This document shows positions 11,801 to 25,006 of a DNA stretch of 64,000 bases, in pieces. Both the position numbers and the translations under genes were made by a program. Position 1 is the first letter of the stretch. Each line of letters begins with the position of its first letter. This DNA comes from Hydractinia symbiolongicarpus (taxonomy: Eukaryota; Cnidaria; Hydrozoa; Anthoathecata; Hydractiniidae): positions 26,845,001 to 26,909,000 of the forward strand of contig NC_079885.1 in the NCBI RefSeq assembly GCF_029227915.1, written 5' to 3'. The notes under the pieces were generated by a model, which searched no databases, was not told the origin of the DNA, and saw only the letters and a list, made by a program, of their open reading frames with translations.

Positions 11801-14800
11801 CGAACAAAAGACAGAAGACCATTTGGAACCATGCCACAAGTCAGTCCGACCTTCATCGTCACAGAGAATACTGCGACAAGAGTGCGCACCCATACAAGTT
11901 AAACATAACCAGAACATGGGAGAGGTTAGGTGTCCTGTAACTTAATACAGTTTTCGGACGAATGTTCTTGTGAGTTAGTACCAAAGAAAAAGCATGTTGA
12001 ATATTGTTTAAAAAATTTTTTAAAGGGGAAAGAGAAATCAAGTATTTTTAGTAATAATAATCGAAAAAAATGTATATCGTATTAAAAAGAAGTGCAGAAG
12101 TTCTGCCTTTCACACGACAGCAAGCAATAAGTCAGCCCTGCCCTCAGTTTTGCGAGAAGAGATGTTCTGTGAAGACTTAAACAATTGAGTCTCCTGTACA
12201 GTTTTGCTTCATGTTAAGCTGTGCCAGTGACAAGCATTTTCGAAGCATGCCTTTGGCGACTTCTGCGATATACACTCTAATGATGCCCTAAACTAACGAA
12301 TAAATAATCCATTTTTGAAGACGCATGTTTTTCATTTAAATTCCGAACTTTAATTCATTTTTTTCTTTGATTATTATTATAGTAAAAAATTACTTTATAC
12401 AAAAGACATTTCAGGTGTGCATTATTGAAGTGACTAAGGTGTTTTTGGTGCGTGATTGAAAACGCCGCTCCATTGTTGCAGGAGCCTGCACTAAAGAAGT
12501 GAATGTCTTATAGAGGCAACCAAGACCGATTTTACTGTATACCATATTTTCCCTCTTAACCACCATCTTTTGTAAGGGTCCAGCCCATCTCAAAAATATT
12601 TTTCCAAGCATTCCCTTAAGTATTCCCCACCATTTTATAAGTTGCTTGGTTATGGTTAAGGTAATGCCTTTTTTACTCATTATCCAACTATGTTTTAATA
12701 ATTTTTCCTATATTAGTACAAAAAAATGACAAACCTTACAAGTAAATCTTCTATATTTCTTATCAACGATTAAGAAATTCCAATTCCTAAAGCACTGTCT
12801 CAAAAATAATTTTCAAAAGAATCTATATGCAGTGCTCGTTGATCCCTCTGGTCTTTAATAATATTCTTTCCCCTCACATTACAAAGTGGACATGGAAATT
12901 ATTATTTGCAAATAAATAAATTTCATTGTGCAGATAATTAAGATAATAAGCAAAGCATGCACAATAAATAAATATATATATTTTTTAATTTCTTAGTTTT
13001 TTTAATTATACTTTACATCTTTTTTCTGTTGTTAAATAAGTATATTTCATTTGTAAAAGATGGTAATACTTTTTCTAACAATCCTTGTAAATGTGTAACA
13101 TTTAAATGCGAAACAAACTTTGTTGCTATTATTTTTTTAAATAGATATATTTTTTAGATATTATTTTGATCTGCAAATTTTATGATTAGTAGAGAAATTT
13201 GATACACCAAAAAAAGAAATGTTTTGAGAATTGCAGTCCATTAATTCTAATGGGGAGATTTCTCCACCTCCGTAAAAAATATTAGCCATAAACTTTGGTT
13301 GAATAGTATACCCTGACTGATTATTTAATTTTGTTTATAGGTAGCAGAAAATATTTTTGCAAGAATTCATAAAGCATATGAAGGTTAGTGTTTAGAAGAT
13401 AACAAAAAACTTGTCAAAGTTTTGTTTTGACTAACTCTGGTCTTGAAAGTAAAAGAAACTAAGGAAAAGATGCCCCTTTGCCTGTCCCATTTAAATAGCT
13501 TTCTTTTAAAGCTAGTGAAAATAAGGTTGTGACAGAAAACAATAAAATTTGTGACATGATTTTTTAGTGCTGTCAGAGCCTCAAACCAAAATGATATATG
13601 ATACATATGGACAGAAGGGACTGGATGCTGGTTGGGATGTAAGTTAAACATAATATTATCAGTTTATATTTTGGAATATGTTTCTAGAGTTAAGTTTCTA
13701 GAACTTCCACTGAACTTCTTGTTGGAAACGGATTTTTGTCAAGTGTACAACAATAAAAATGTTTATTTTTTTTATTCCTTATTTTTTAAAGAATAATAAA
13801 GTAAAAAAATCAGGAATAATACAGACTTCAATGCAATACAACCTGGATTAATGCATGACAGAGATTTTTTAGCAATTCGAACAAAAATATCTGTGAAAAA
13901 GAAGACAAAAGAATTTAAGAGAAAGCATTTCATATGTTCCCAAAAGAGATAGCTGGATAAGCCATGGTAAACATAGTGTTGGCTAGTAGTTTGAATATGT
14001 TATAAAAGGGACCCAACTGGGAAGAAAGGTTTGGAAGTTAAGAAATGCCAAGGATGCCAAAACTAGTCTTTAACTGTAAATTTTAATGATTCAAAATAAC
14101 AAGAGAAATTTTGTTTCTCCCTGATATGTTTATGTAAGTTAAACTATATTGAAAAAAAAATCTACAAATACAATTCAAGTAATTAAACAATATTTTAAAT
14201 ATAACCATTTTAACCTATACGGAGCGTCTTCGTGATAGTTGTTACTTTTATAATTTTAGTTGATTGAACGAAAAAGAACGCCACAAGAGGTATGCACATA
14301 CAATGAATGCTCTACATTTATTTACGCAAATAATTATGCAAAAAGTTTTGCATACCTCTTTTTTTCTTATGGTTATTATTAAGGTTACTCAAGTACAATT
14401 ATTGCGTATGGTCATTTTTGCATACATATTGTGTTAGCTGTACAATTTATATAAATACTTATTTTTAAATTAACTTTTAGATTCGTGAGGAATATGAAAG
14501 ACTTCAGCGAGAAGCTGAACAAAGACGTATTGAACAAAGAACAAATCCTACGGTACTATATTTTTAAGATCTTTTATTGTTTTTCGTTGTTGTTGTTGTT
14601 TTTTTGTTACAGAATGTTACAGAAATGCAAGTCTTGGGACTCTGCTTTGAAGACAAATAATTGCATTTCAGGGGATTTTAACAAAGTGAATCTTTAAAAC
14701 AGTTATCTTTAAAGATGAAAGAAGACAGAATAAGTCCCAATGCACAAATATAACTATATTCCCAAAGTTTTGTGAGCTAGCTTTGTGAATTTTTGAAATA

Positions 14801-17800
14801 ATAATAAATTAAAAAAGCATGAATCAGGGATAAGACGGGTATATGCCATAAGCATTACATTTATCAATCAAGTGATTATTTCAGCAAGTCTTATCAAAGA
14901 AATTAGGAGGAAGATTGAAAACTTTTGATGTAGACAAAAGCAAGCAAACGAGCTTTGACCCAAACGTATGTACGTATGTACGCCCTGTTTGTTGTTACAC
15001 TTTGTTTAACCTGTTGTTCCATGCTTACTTTTTTGTGGATTATTATTATTATTATTAGTAACAATAAATTTTAGGAAATAGTTTGGTTGTGGGGAAATGG
15101 TTACCCAGAACCAAAATATGTTTAAAAAATAATAAACTTTGAATAATAAAATAAACACAAAATGGAAAAACTGAACTAATATGTTCAACACAATAAGAAA
15201 GATTTTGTACCTAATGTTCTAATTTTATTTTTCAGCATTAAAAGCTGCCTGTGATCTGTTGGTTGTAAAATACTGTTTTAAACATAGGAACAAATAAGCA
15301 ACATATTTTGATTGTTACTTTTTATGTAGGGATCAATAACAGTGCAAATCGATGCCACAGATATCTTTAACAGCAGTGAAATTGATGACCCATTTTATGA
15401 AGATGAGCGGAGGTGGTGATCTAATAACATAATTTTATTTTGTTGTTACAATGTTTAATGCAATATTTTAAAACTGTTACAATATGTATATTTTAGTTTC
15501 CTCCCCAGCATTGAAATTCGTGGTATGACAATTAATCAATCTATTGAGGTGGGATACACTCTTTTTTCTTGTCTTCTTATAAAGCTTGTGCAATTTTGAA
15601 AATGGAAAATCATTTTTTGGACTCATTGTCAATAAGAGGAGGCCACTTTCAACAGCTTTAATACACTCTCTCTGTTGTGAAGAAAATGTATCATACTTTG
15701 TACCCTGTACCCTGTAAAATGTCATGCATGCTTATCTCCATAAGGCTCTGCACTTTTACATGAGACTTGTGTATTTTTTGCAGGGTTCTATTACCCATTG
15801 CTGTTGCTTTCAAATACGTTTGTTAGTCTGATGTCTATCTAAGAAATTATATTTTTGTGCTTTCTATATAGGCACCTATTACTAAAGACAATACAGCAGT
15901 TTTATCCGGTTCCCTTCAAAATCAAAATGGTAATGGTAGTGGAAGCATTGATGTATCGTTGAAAAGAGTGTTCACAAACAAATCTTGGGGAGAGGTGAGC
16001 AAACTGGGATTGTTTTGTTTTATTGTTTTGTAGGATCATAATAATGCAAAAACCATGTAGGTTATTTATTACATAAAAAACATGGAAGCCTAAACATAAC
16101 GTTAACAAGCATATGCAAGCTCAAATGTCTCAAAAAATAAGCATAATGCTAAGCATACATTACAGCTCAGAAATTTAACTGCTTACTTAGTGTTTTGTCA
16201 GAAGTGATTTTTGAAGAAGGAAACAACATAAAATCAGATCTGAATTTCAGATAGTAAAACAGTGTCATTGTTTATAAACAAAAAATAAAAATCAACTTTA
16301 CTATTGAGAAAAAGTAAAAATTCTAGAATGAGATTTGAGATGTTTGCACATTGATTGTAAATTAGATTTCACATTAGATTGCAAACCTTCTCAATGGTCT
16401 AAAATGAGTTACTAAGGTAGAGACGTCTAAATAAAACTAATGAAATCCTTAAACAAAAGACAAATTATTCAACTTTCTTCGATAAACAGAGGCCTAAAAA
16501 ACGTACCAAATAAAGCATGAAAGAATAGGAACAACGATCTATATATCCATATACATATGTGAGATATATTGGTGTAAGTAACCCCGGACATTATCTTCTC
16601 AAGCGCTGCAAAGATGATGGATCGAGTGGGACTTAAACCCACCACATCTTGCTTTCCCATAGCATTAGATTGATAGCACAGTCGGTAGAGCAATCGCCCG
16701 ACCTGCTTACACCATACAAGCATAATTTCAAGCTCAACTGTCATTATTCTTGAGCGTATCGAGGCTAAGCCAAAATTACCTTGGTGATTATAAAAAAGCA
16801 GTGTACTTGTTTATTTAATGAAAGAGAGCTTGGTGGATTAGAATAAATTTTTTATTGCTGAGCAGTGTCTGTGTTTGCTCAACTTCTGTCGCTTAAATAA
16901 AATTTCATGATTTGGTATTTGCTAAATATTTTTGAGCTGAAATCTATCTAGATTAAAGGATCACATAATTTTTTTTAATAGTATTTTAGATTGAATAATT
17001 AGATTGAATAAAATGTTTCAGTTTGTTTATTTGTCTAAATACGTTCACCCTTAAAACCTCATATAAATTTGCAACATCCTATCGTAATTCCAAAGTATCC
17101 AGTTTAAGATAGGTGTTTTTTAATGAAATTCGTGCATTCTTTCATTTGATATCACGTGACCGCTTTTAGGTTGAAGTTGGTGCTGGGAATGGAGCTACCC
17201 TTAAATTGAAAGGTTTTCATAATCTTGGAAAGAAAATGTTTGCAAGTGCGACAATAAATTCTGCTTTACAGCAATCAAAGTTGAATGCAGGGTTACAAGC
17301 TAGTACGCTCTTTTTAATTTTGTGTGTTTGTATTTATTAATTTTTTGTATAGTATGGTATATATCTAGAAAAAAATAGGCTAATTTAAAATATTTTTAGT
17401 GTCATATTAAGTAACGAAAAGTTTGACTTTACCCTATAAATTACTTTATTTTGTAGTGGTTGCTAGACAATTATCAAAACATTCCATGGGATATCTATCT
17501 TGGTCAGGAGGACGTATGTCTGCTATGACTTCCACGTTTATAAGAAATACAGAACATTATCACTTCATGGCTCAACTGCAAGTAAGTTTTGCAAACGTTG
17601 AGTAAGTTACCTTTGTTGATTCATATCCTTTTAAATTCCTTAATGGAAGATATGTGCTCATTCGTATTTTTTTCTCAAGATCCTATCCTCAAACTTCAAT
17701 CCCTCAATCCTTTCTTCTGCAAACAGTTTCTTCCCTTACCATTACCGTAAAACATATCAAATCTTCCAACTTTTTGCTTGGGGACGTTTGTTTAAAAATG

Positions 17801-20213
17801 TATTAATTAAAGTGGGAGATTTATCAAAATGGCTATTTCAAAACAGCTACAAGAACAATTTTATAAAGATATTTTACCTCAGGATGCTATTTTTTTAGAT
17901 TGGGATACCACATTCGTTAGCCCTTGTGTCTTATACTCATAAATTTGGAACAGATGCAAAAGTAAAAGTTTCATGCAGGTTTGTTTGTTTGTTTATCGAA
18001 TATCATGCTGTCAATTTTTTTGTTTATAATGTCGTGTGGAGGTCACCTGAAAATATTCGTCAATTTGTAATGATTGTTCTGGATAAAATACATTTGTCAT
18101 CATTAACACTAGAAGAAAATAGTTTCATCACTATCAACATTGTGGCGAAGAGATTTTATAGCCGTAAAACCTTAGGTAAAGATCCTGTTCTGTGTCAACT
18201 GAAAATTGAAACCAGTGTAAAGACTTTCCGTATTTTTTTTAGATACGGCATATTTGGTTTCTTATTCGAATATGGTTGCGAACACAAAGTAACTTCACTA
18301 AGCAGGCTCGGTGCATCTATGAGTATTGGACAAGCTAGTGGTGTTACTCTCAAAATCAAGTAAGTTTCATATAGGAATATGTATTTGGAGAAATATTTAT
18401 CCCCTTTATATTAAAATCAAAGATGTAACTGGGAAGTAACTAATATTTGATAAATGTTACCTAAAGTTAGGATTGGTTTGGGATTGGTTTGAGTGGATAT
18501 GCCTAAATTCCTGATTTCTAAATCAAAATTTCTGTATTTCGTAAAATGTGTTTTGTAATTGCGAAAATATGAGGTATTTTGAATGATTAAAGCACTGAAA
18601 TCTCCATGTAAAGTCATTAACTTTTTTTCTTTCTTTAGAATCCATCGTCACACCCAGTCGTTTAATTTCCCTATCCTGCTATCTGAAGTTGTTTCACCAT
18701 CAGCTATTTTCTATGGAACAGTAGCTCCTGTAGTTACATATGTTACAATAAAAGCCCTAATTCTTCTACCTATGATCCGAGAACAAAGAAAAAAGTGAGT
18801 AGAAAGTATATATGTAGTACGTATGTGTTCTTGCAAGGGGTCGGAATGACAGTAATAACACAATATGTGACTCAGATAGTCACGTATTGTGGCAGTAGAC
18901 TATCAATATATGTAATTATGAGACAGTTATAATTTGTTGTTCTTTCTTCTTTCAGAGATCGAGAAGCTGCACGTTTAAAACATGCTAAATTGATAGCTGA
19001 AAGAAAAAAACAAGCCGAAGCAGAGGTAATGTATATCACATGCTCTAACATAACCTATGTTTGCTATCTTGTTCTAAATATAGAAAAAAACACCCCACAA
19101 CGCTATTTTAATAATCTTTAGATTCTTTTGTTGACTCACTCTTACGAACGGGCTGTAGAAGTTGAACAAGCAAGACATGGTAAGAATTGTTTTGAACAAG
19201 CGGTATTTGAACAAGGGTATTGTTTCCTAGGACTAAATGTTTATGTTTTCGAGGTCCTACCGTAGCTTACTTCTCTTTTGCAGGTTTGATCATAAGAGAA
19301 GCCTGGTATGGACGTTGTCTCTCTAGCGGCGAAAAGTGAGATATATGTACAAACACTATATTAACGATTTTTTTAAATATTATTTACAATGAAACATGTA
19401 TATGTTTTTTATAGACACACACCAGATGCGCCCTATCTGGTCAATGTTACTATCCCAGTACAATGTTTAGTTAAAGAATCAAAATTAATTTTAACAAATG
19501 CGACCAAGGTTTGTAGACATTAATTTATTTGTTTATTATATTTTTATCATGATAAACAAACGATATGGATAAAGTCATAAAACTGTACTCGTTTGTCTAA
19601 TTAATTCCTGATGATATTTTTTTTCCGGATAAAAATCTTGTACTTTACTACTTTTGAGTGCCTCAACTGTAATTTAGGAAGAGTTATTGGCGTAATGCTT
19701 AAAAAAATATGTGTTTATGTTGTTGTTTTTTGTTTTGTTTTTTCAGTCGCAATTGCATGGCTTTTACGATCCCTGCATTGACGAAGAAAAGCATTTAAAA
19801 ATTATATACGAATTTCGTGATGCAGTACACGAAGCTGTTTTTCAAGACCATGAGCCAGTTAGGATACCAAAACAATGTAAGCGCTTAATCTCTTTTTATT
19901 GTTTTTTTTACTGGTCACTCTCCATTTGAGTTATTTCTTCATTGGACTACTTTAAGAGAAAAAACTTCCGCGAAAAAAACCTTTCGCGTGGTGGTTGTGA
20001 CAACAGGCAATAAATTTTAGGTGACTATAGTTGTAGTTTTAGAAAAATTAGGTACCTCGTCAATAATACTAAAAAAGTCCAAAATATTCGACAACTGGCA
20101 AACGAGTTAACAAGACAAAAATAAGGTTGTATTTGTGTTTTTAAGTGTGATCAATGTTTTAGCTAAATGTACTTTCGATTTCAGCACACAAAATATCTTT
20201 TAAAGTTTCCTGA
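8817..20213 (+). CDS. DNAJC11: DnaJ homolog subfamily C member 11 (mitochondrial MICOS/MIB-associated J protein), complete, 20 coding exons
   Basis: Exons: 8817-8897, 10633-10719, 13341-13383, 13568-13638, 14260-14289, 14481-14552, 15330-15412, 15497-15548, 15872-15994, 17170-17302, 17457-17581, 17899-17978, 18243-18359, 18639-18794, 18956-19025, 19122-19179, 19284-19335, 19415-19508, 19747-19876, 20185-20213. All are GT-AG with matching phases, giving 561 aa against about 559 in human. The J domain spans roughly residues 17-85: DYYSILNIRKE, helix II RSAYRRMC, and HPD at 45-47. The middle (about 165-410) is the beta-rich DNAJC11 region, with IGIPHSLALVSY and EYGCEHK. A basic helical segment near 420-460 precedes the C-terminal DUF3395-type domain with NVTIPVQCLVKESKLIL, GFYDPC and VRIPKQSHK. 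Family role: binds MICOS/SAM at the mitochondrial membranes and supports cristae. The ATG at 8817 has a good Kozak context and aligns with the human start; an upstream in-frame ATG at 8706 exists. Identification is secure; exon edges are inferred from phase and homology. Confidence 0.97.
9190..9610. repeat. Cluster of GGGAAAC/GTTTCCC palindromes in DNAJC11 intron 1
   Basis: At least eight copies of GGGAAA/TTTCCC-type motifs lie here in alternating orientation, including GGGAAACGGTTTCC near 9203, CCCTTTGGGAAACCG near 9315, CCCTAATGGGAAA near 9496 and 9571, and GGGAAACGGTTTCCC near 9578. The arrangement suggests a fold-back element. The exact ends are unclear and there is no coding capacity. 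Confidence 0.5.
9646..9964 (-). mobile_element. tRNA-derived SINE, copy 1 (DNAJC11 intron 1)
   Basis: Read on the minus strand, the element begins near 9964 with a tRNA-like head: an A-box-like TAGTTTAGTGGTTAT and, about 35 bases on, a B-box-like GGGTTCATTTCC. The body then matches copies at 25341-25695 and 60251-60587 (shared landmarks: GTTAACCC, TGGCACAC-like, GGCCCCTCCTGGAA, GGCTAGCCATGTAAAATA). The GATA tail seen in copy 2 is absent here. Substitutions relative to copy 2 are frequent, so this is an older insertion. Confidence 0.8.
10720..13340 (+). other. DNAJC11 intron 2, largest intron, contents unclassified
   Basis: A 2.6-kb intron. Bases 11680-11960 and 12080-12680 are less AT-rich than their surroundings and look like old repeat insertions, but I could not assign a family. 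An 89-codon minus-strand frame at 12411-12680 has no recognised motif. A short (GATA)n run lies near 11018-11030. Confidence 0.4.
16560..16745 (+). repeat. Probable tRNA-derived repeat with an A-box
   Basis: TAGCACAGTCGGTAGAGCA near 16672 matches a Pol III A-box, and a weak B-box-like ATTTCAAGCTC follows near 16728. Immediately before it, the opposite strand carries GGTGGGTTTAAGTCCC, another B-box-like string, so two head-to-head tRNA-like pieces may be joined. It lies in DNAJC11 intron 9. It does not fold as a functional tRNA by eye. Confidence 0.4.
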
Positions 20214-21153
20214 TAAGGAAGGATATTTTCTTGGACGCCAATCCACAATTATTTGGAAGTTTCTCAATCGTGAGCATGTGGTTCAACACAATATGAACTT
20301 CTAAAGACTATATTTTATTATGTATAGTGTACTTATGCAAACTGATCACTTCTAAAAGAAAAAACATAGTTTACTTTTCTGCTTGTAACTTTTTCATTAT
20401 AAAAATAGTGGTTGCAAGTTGATATCTTCCAAATATTACGTACATAATTTTGTGATCTTTACCCTTTGTGACATCATGGCTAATTTCAGGAATATACCAT
20501 ACTATTCTTTTTGCTGCTAACTAGTTTGTAGTTGAAGGCAACGCCTAACTAAGGAGTGATCTTATTTCATTTGGTTGAAAGTTAATGAGATAGCATATTA
20601 TATATTTTATTATAGTTAGGTTTTCATGTATCTTTTTCCATTCTGTGCATAAATAGAATATTTATATGCTATTTTACATGATGCCTTATAATTACGACAC
20701 TTTGTTGTTCCTCTCTTGTGTTGCAAAACGCAAATGTAAGTTCCCATTTAAGCCACCAACTTGTAAAAAAAGTCTTTAAGTACAAAATTTATACAGCGGT
20801 TTCTTTCAAGAATAATTTTGAATTTTCGTGCCAACCTGGTTCATAGGTGTTTTTTATAGCTTGTGGCTTGTTACGGGTAAGATTTTGTTAAACCAAAATC
20901 GTAGTAGTAGAGCGTTTGAGTTGCGGCAGGGTTATTTTGGACCTAAAAGGCGCATGAATTCTTTAAAAAAAGAGTTCAGATGAAGTAAAAATGAGTCGGT
21001 TTAAAGGCGAGATGGATCAACACAGTTTGCTGCAGCAGTTTCCCAAATAGACACCGTTTCAAATTCTTATTAAGTTTTTCACATCCTACGATTTTTGACG
21101 TAAGCGGCACTGCAGAACGTTAAAAAGCTGTTTACGCTTCTCTTTCATTTTAG
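20214..21153. other. DNAJC11 3' flank, no supported gene
   Basis: This should hold the DNAJC11 3'UTR, but no strong AATAAA signal was seen close to the stop. The remainder is AT-rich without exon-like ORFs. Confidence 0.4.
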
Positions 21154-21329
21154 GTATTGTAACATTTGTTTATTTTCCAATTATGGTCAGAAAAGGTGAA
21201 AGAGCACAATTTTCATCGCAAATAGCTCTAGTGTCGTCCTGGCGCTATTCTAGAAGCTTAGAAAGTGTGATGGCTACCTGGAAACACATCACATGGGACA
21301 AAACCACAAAACAACACGGTTCAAGATAA
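21154..21329 (+). other. Possible orphan terminal exon (57 codons to stop)
   Basis: A good acceptor (pyrimidine-rich ...TTTCATTTTAG ending at 21153) is followed by an open frame from 21156 that reaches TAA at 21327-21329. It includes an internal ATG at 21186. The composition (W, R, S, H) is less AT-biased than random frames nearby. I do not recognise the peptide and found no upstream exon with matching phase. It could be a fragment of an older gene or retroelement, or chance. Confidence 0.25.
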
Positions 21330-21469
21330 ACATTTAGGTGAAGTAATTACGGGGATAAATTTTAATTTAGAGGGACTGTCAAAAACTGTTAGCATCAAAC
21401 CACAAATCAACAATGAAGAGAATAAAAAGCAGGTGCAGTTTGAAAGTGTAATTAGCTTTTAAACGAGTT

Positions 21470-24400
21470 TATGAAATGTTTATGAAGGATTGTTTTCAAT
21501 TCAATGATATTTTTATTAGAAATTTTAAAGAGTTAAAGAATTTTGCAAGAAATTTAATGGATTTTTTACCAAAGGCAGTTCAGTGGACATGAGGTGGATT
21601 TAAAAACCCTTTTCACCAGCACGAGTGTGGTGAGAATAAAAAAAATTAATTTAAAGCTATTAAAAATGCTGTCAGGGAAAGTTTTATGAAAAATATTCAG
21701 AAGAAAAATGATATTACATGATGAGATCATGTCAGAGAATTTAAGTAAGCTTAGGTTCCAGTAAAGAGGTTTGAGAGTAGCATTGAAGGTACTAAAAGAA
21801 ACAATACGGACTGCATGATTTTGAAGAACTTCTATCCGACTGTTGAGAAAACTTTTTTGATGCCACACTAAAGAGCAATATTGAATTTGAGAATTGAAAA
21901 GAGCATAATAAATTTGAAGGAGAACACATTTCGGAACAAAATGGCGAATTTTTGCAAGAGCTCCATTAGCTTTTTTGAGGCTAGAAGTGGTTTATTTATT
22001 TGGCTTTTTCAGGTGAGATTAGAGTCTAAAGAATTATCCCAAGGTATTTAATGGAGTCACTAGGAATAATCTTTGTTGCATTAATTAGAGATTTATAATA
22101 TTTGCTTTCAGGGAGCTTTAAAAACGACAAGTTCGGTTTTAAATTTATTTAGGGATATTTTATTAACATTGAGCCATTGACATAAGAATTTGAGATCAAC
22201 TGTGTATTAAGTTGTTTTGGTGACTTGCTGATATTTAGCAAGTTGGTGTCATCAAAATGGAACTAGGACAGAACCCTGAGGTACACCATGGTGGATAGTT
22301 TTATCAGAGGACATAGAGTTGTTGATATATAAAAAAATTGTTCTCTATTTGTTAAAAATGAACGAAGTAATGATAAAGAAATGCCACGTATGCCATAGTG
22401 ATATGTTTCTTTAGTAGAATTTCTTGGTCAACTGTGTCAAATGCTTTTTTAAGTGAATAAAAATGCCACATACAATATAGCCGTTGTCAAGTGCTTTCAT
22501 AATTTTTTGGGTAATATGAATATGCATGTGAAGTAGAATATTTTTACCTAAAGTCATATTGATTTTGAAATATAGTACTGTTAGCGGAAAGAAGATTGAA
22601 TAATCGATTAAAAATAAGTTTTTCAAATATTTTGTCAATGTTTAAAGGAAGTGATATTGGTCGATAGTTGCTGAGTTCAACATTGGAGTCTTTTTTATAG
22701 ATAGGGATAACTTTGGCAATTTTAAGAGAAGATGGATAATTATCAGTTCAAAAGACAGATTAATTAGTTTAGCAATTGGAATCGATAGCATTTTTTAGCA
22801 GGAAGAAGGACTTGGAGTGGGATACTAAAAGGGCCGGTCGATTTTTTGTTATTGAAAAGAGATATACAATCAAGTACTTCTACCTCATCAGTAGCGTGAA
22901 AGAAAATTGAGTTGAGATAATTAGAGAAATGTTGAGAGCTTGGTCGAATAGATTTTCTTAAATTTTCTGCAATGAAGCTAAAATAATTATTGAAAGAGTT
23001 AGCTATAGTTAAAGGGTCTGTGGTGACATCATTGTTGCTTTTACACATAAGGAGCAGGAGATCTGGCAGAGTTGAAAGATATAATGGATCTGATACCATT
23101 CCATATTGCTTTAGAGCTATTTCGATGATGAGCAAAATATTGTTTATAATAGTTACTTTTACTAAGTTTGCAAAGAGTGACGATTTTCTTCCTACATTTT
23201 TTATAAGAAGCATGGAGCAAATGCTTTTATTAAATGGATTTTTTTCTTTAAGAAATTGTTTATAAAAAATATCCTGTTTACGCATAGAAGTAAGTATACC
23301 AGTTGTGATCTATTGTTTATGTGGATTTGCATTTTTTTAGAAAAAGATTGTTTCAGAGGAACACAGTCATTTATACATTTGTTGATAAAATTGTAAAAGA
23401 GATCAAAGGATTTAGATGGGTTTACAGGATTTACATTTAAACAAAGTAGTTCATTCCAGTCAATATTGCCAATTTTTTGAGTAAACGTTTCAAGGTTGAA
23501 TTTACTCCAGTTTGGGGCCGGAGGCTTTCCCATAGATGGAGGGGATGAAAAATGTTGCTTGTTCAAAATAAGAAATTGTGGTGTACGCCAGCACGATTTC
23601 GACCTGAAAAGCACCAAGTTGATGACAAGTAAACTCTGACGAGTTCACTTCTGTGGGTGCGTCGTTAAGACAGCTTTCTAAATGCTTGCGGAACACCACA
23701 TTTAATATTCAGAACTATCAAATATTGTCTTAGGAGGCCCTAAAGTATCATCTAGCTATTGCAAGGAATTAAACATCGACGGAGGGGCAAGAAAGCTGTC
23801 TAAAAATGCGAAAATGGTTGCTATGGGCGTTGCTATGCACTTATATTTGCGGTTATTTGGAACAATAAAAACCTAAATTTGTCATAAACACTACTTGCCA
23901 CCGTATTCTAAGACGAATTTGCTGTCAGAAAACAGCTAAATGACAATTCTTGAAATTTAGGAATTTTTCTAGGGGAACCACCTTAAAGTCGCCATCCAAG
24001 AAAATATTTTTGTTTTCAAGGAGGCTTTACCTAATATGGAAGTGAGATGGTTCATATAAAAATCATGCAGGTCCATGTGAGGATGTCTATAGACGCAGGC
24101 TATAATAAAATTTTTACCTTGCGAGTGAACAACTTCAGCAAAAATAGATTCAAGGTCGTGACTTTTATATCCGAGTTTATCAAGATCGGGACGGCTAAAA
24201 TAGGTGAAGTTATTGGAAATGTATAACAATGACCAGCTTTATTGCTTTCTGTTGGCGTATGTATTAAAGTATATCCATTTAAATTACAGTTGGAAGAGGG
24301 TAATTTACTTTGAAAACCACTTTCAGTAATGCCAATAACACTAAAATTAAAAAGGATGTCAGAGAGTAGACTTAATTCATCGGAATGTTTGGATAGAGAA

Positions 24401-24600
24401 GGTATATTTAAATGGAATAAAGAAAAGTGTGTCGCATGAAATTTTTGGGATACAAATTCTATGGGGTCATAGTATTTTTACAGTTGGAGTTGTCATTATT
24501 ATCAGCTACGCTGTTGTTAGGGAAATTAAGATTGGAAAGGAATTTTCTTTTTTTGTGGCAGACAAACCAGAATTGAATACTAGAGGTGTTGATTCATAAG
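21470..24600 (-). mobile_element. Decayed APE-type non-LTR retrotransposon (endonuclease + reverse transcriptase), minus strand
   Basis: Reading right to left: an AP-endonuclease-like start with LNIPSLSKHSDEL and VIGITESGF (about 24420-24310), then VYRHPHMDLHDFY (about 24110-24060) and an LDGDF remnant near 23990. A linker follows (23700-23200), then reverse transcriptase with a GVPQGSVL motif near 22290 and DDTNLLNISK near 22250. The C-terminus I-E-V-L-Q-N-H-A-V-R-I-V-S-F lies near 21840-21790 and matches the copy at 3650-4835. The frame is broken by several shifts and stops. Between GVPQGSVL and DDTN about 25 residues are deleted, removing the front half of the FADD box. The element is therefore inactive. 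It lies between DNAJC11 and Piezo, ending about 400 bp before the Piezo start codon. Confidence 0.85.
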
Positions 24601-24639
24601 AGTTCGGCTCCCCAAAAAAGTGTAACTTTTTAGAAATAG

Positions 24640-25006
24640 TCAAATTTGAAAATTGTTTAAAAAAACACCTAAGAACGAAGTTGTGTTTGTTGTGTTTGTG
24701 CAGCCGAACGAATATGTAAACAATTCCGCTGACAAGTGGTCGCGGGCACTAGATATCTTGTTCAAAATGGCGGTGAAAGAAGTGAAAAGATCGCACTTTT
24801 ATGCACTCAGAAAGCAAAATGTTCTTATAATGCAAACTAATTAATTTGCCAAAACTGTGACATCGAAATAAAGTTATCTACTATATCATTCCATATGGAA
24901 CACTTAATCATTAGATTACTGGGTGAAAGATCTTTATCTGGAACATTGGCTAGCTTTTTTTTATGAGCTATATGATAATAGCGAGCTAACTGGCTAGAGC
25001 AACAAT
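24640..25006 (+). promoter_or_regulatory. Presumed Piezo promoter / 5'UTR region
   Basis: This short stretch between the retroelement and the Piezo ATG has more CpG than its flanks (24700-24790) and an AAAATGGCGGT motif at 24774-24784, similar to a YY1-type promoter element. A short ORF begins at the ATG inside that motif and ends at 24844; if transcribed it would be a uORF. The transcription start cannot be fixed from the sequence. Confidence 0.3.

Noticed and set aside
12411-12680. 89-codon minus-strand ORF in DNAJC11 intron 2
   Set aside because: No recognisable domain; likely part of an old repeat.
17926-18363. 145-codon plus-strand ORF inside DNAJC11
   Set aside because: It is simply exons 12 and 13 of DNAJC11 read through the intron between them, which happens to stay open; only the ends match the family.
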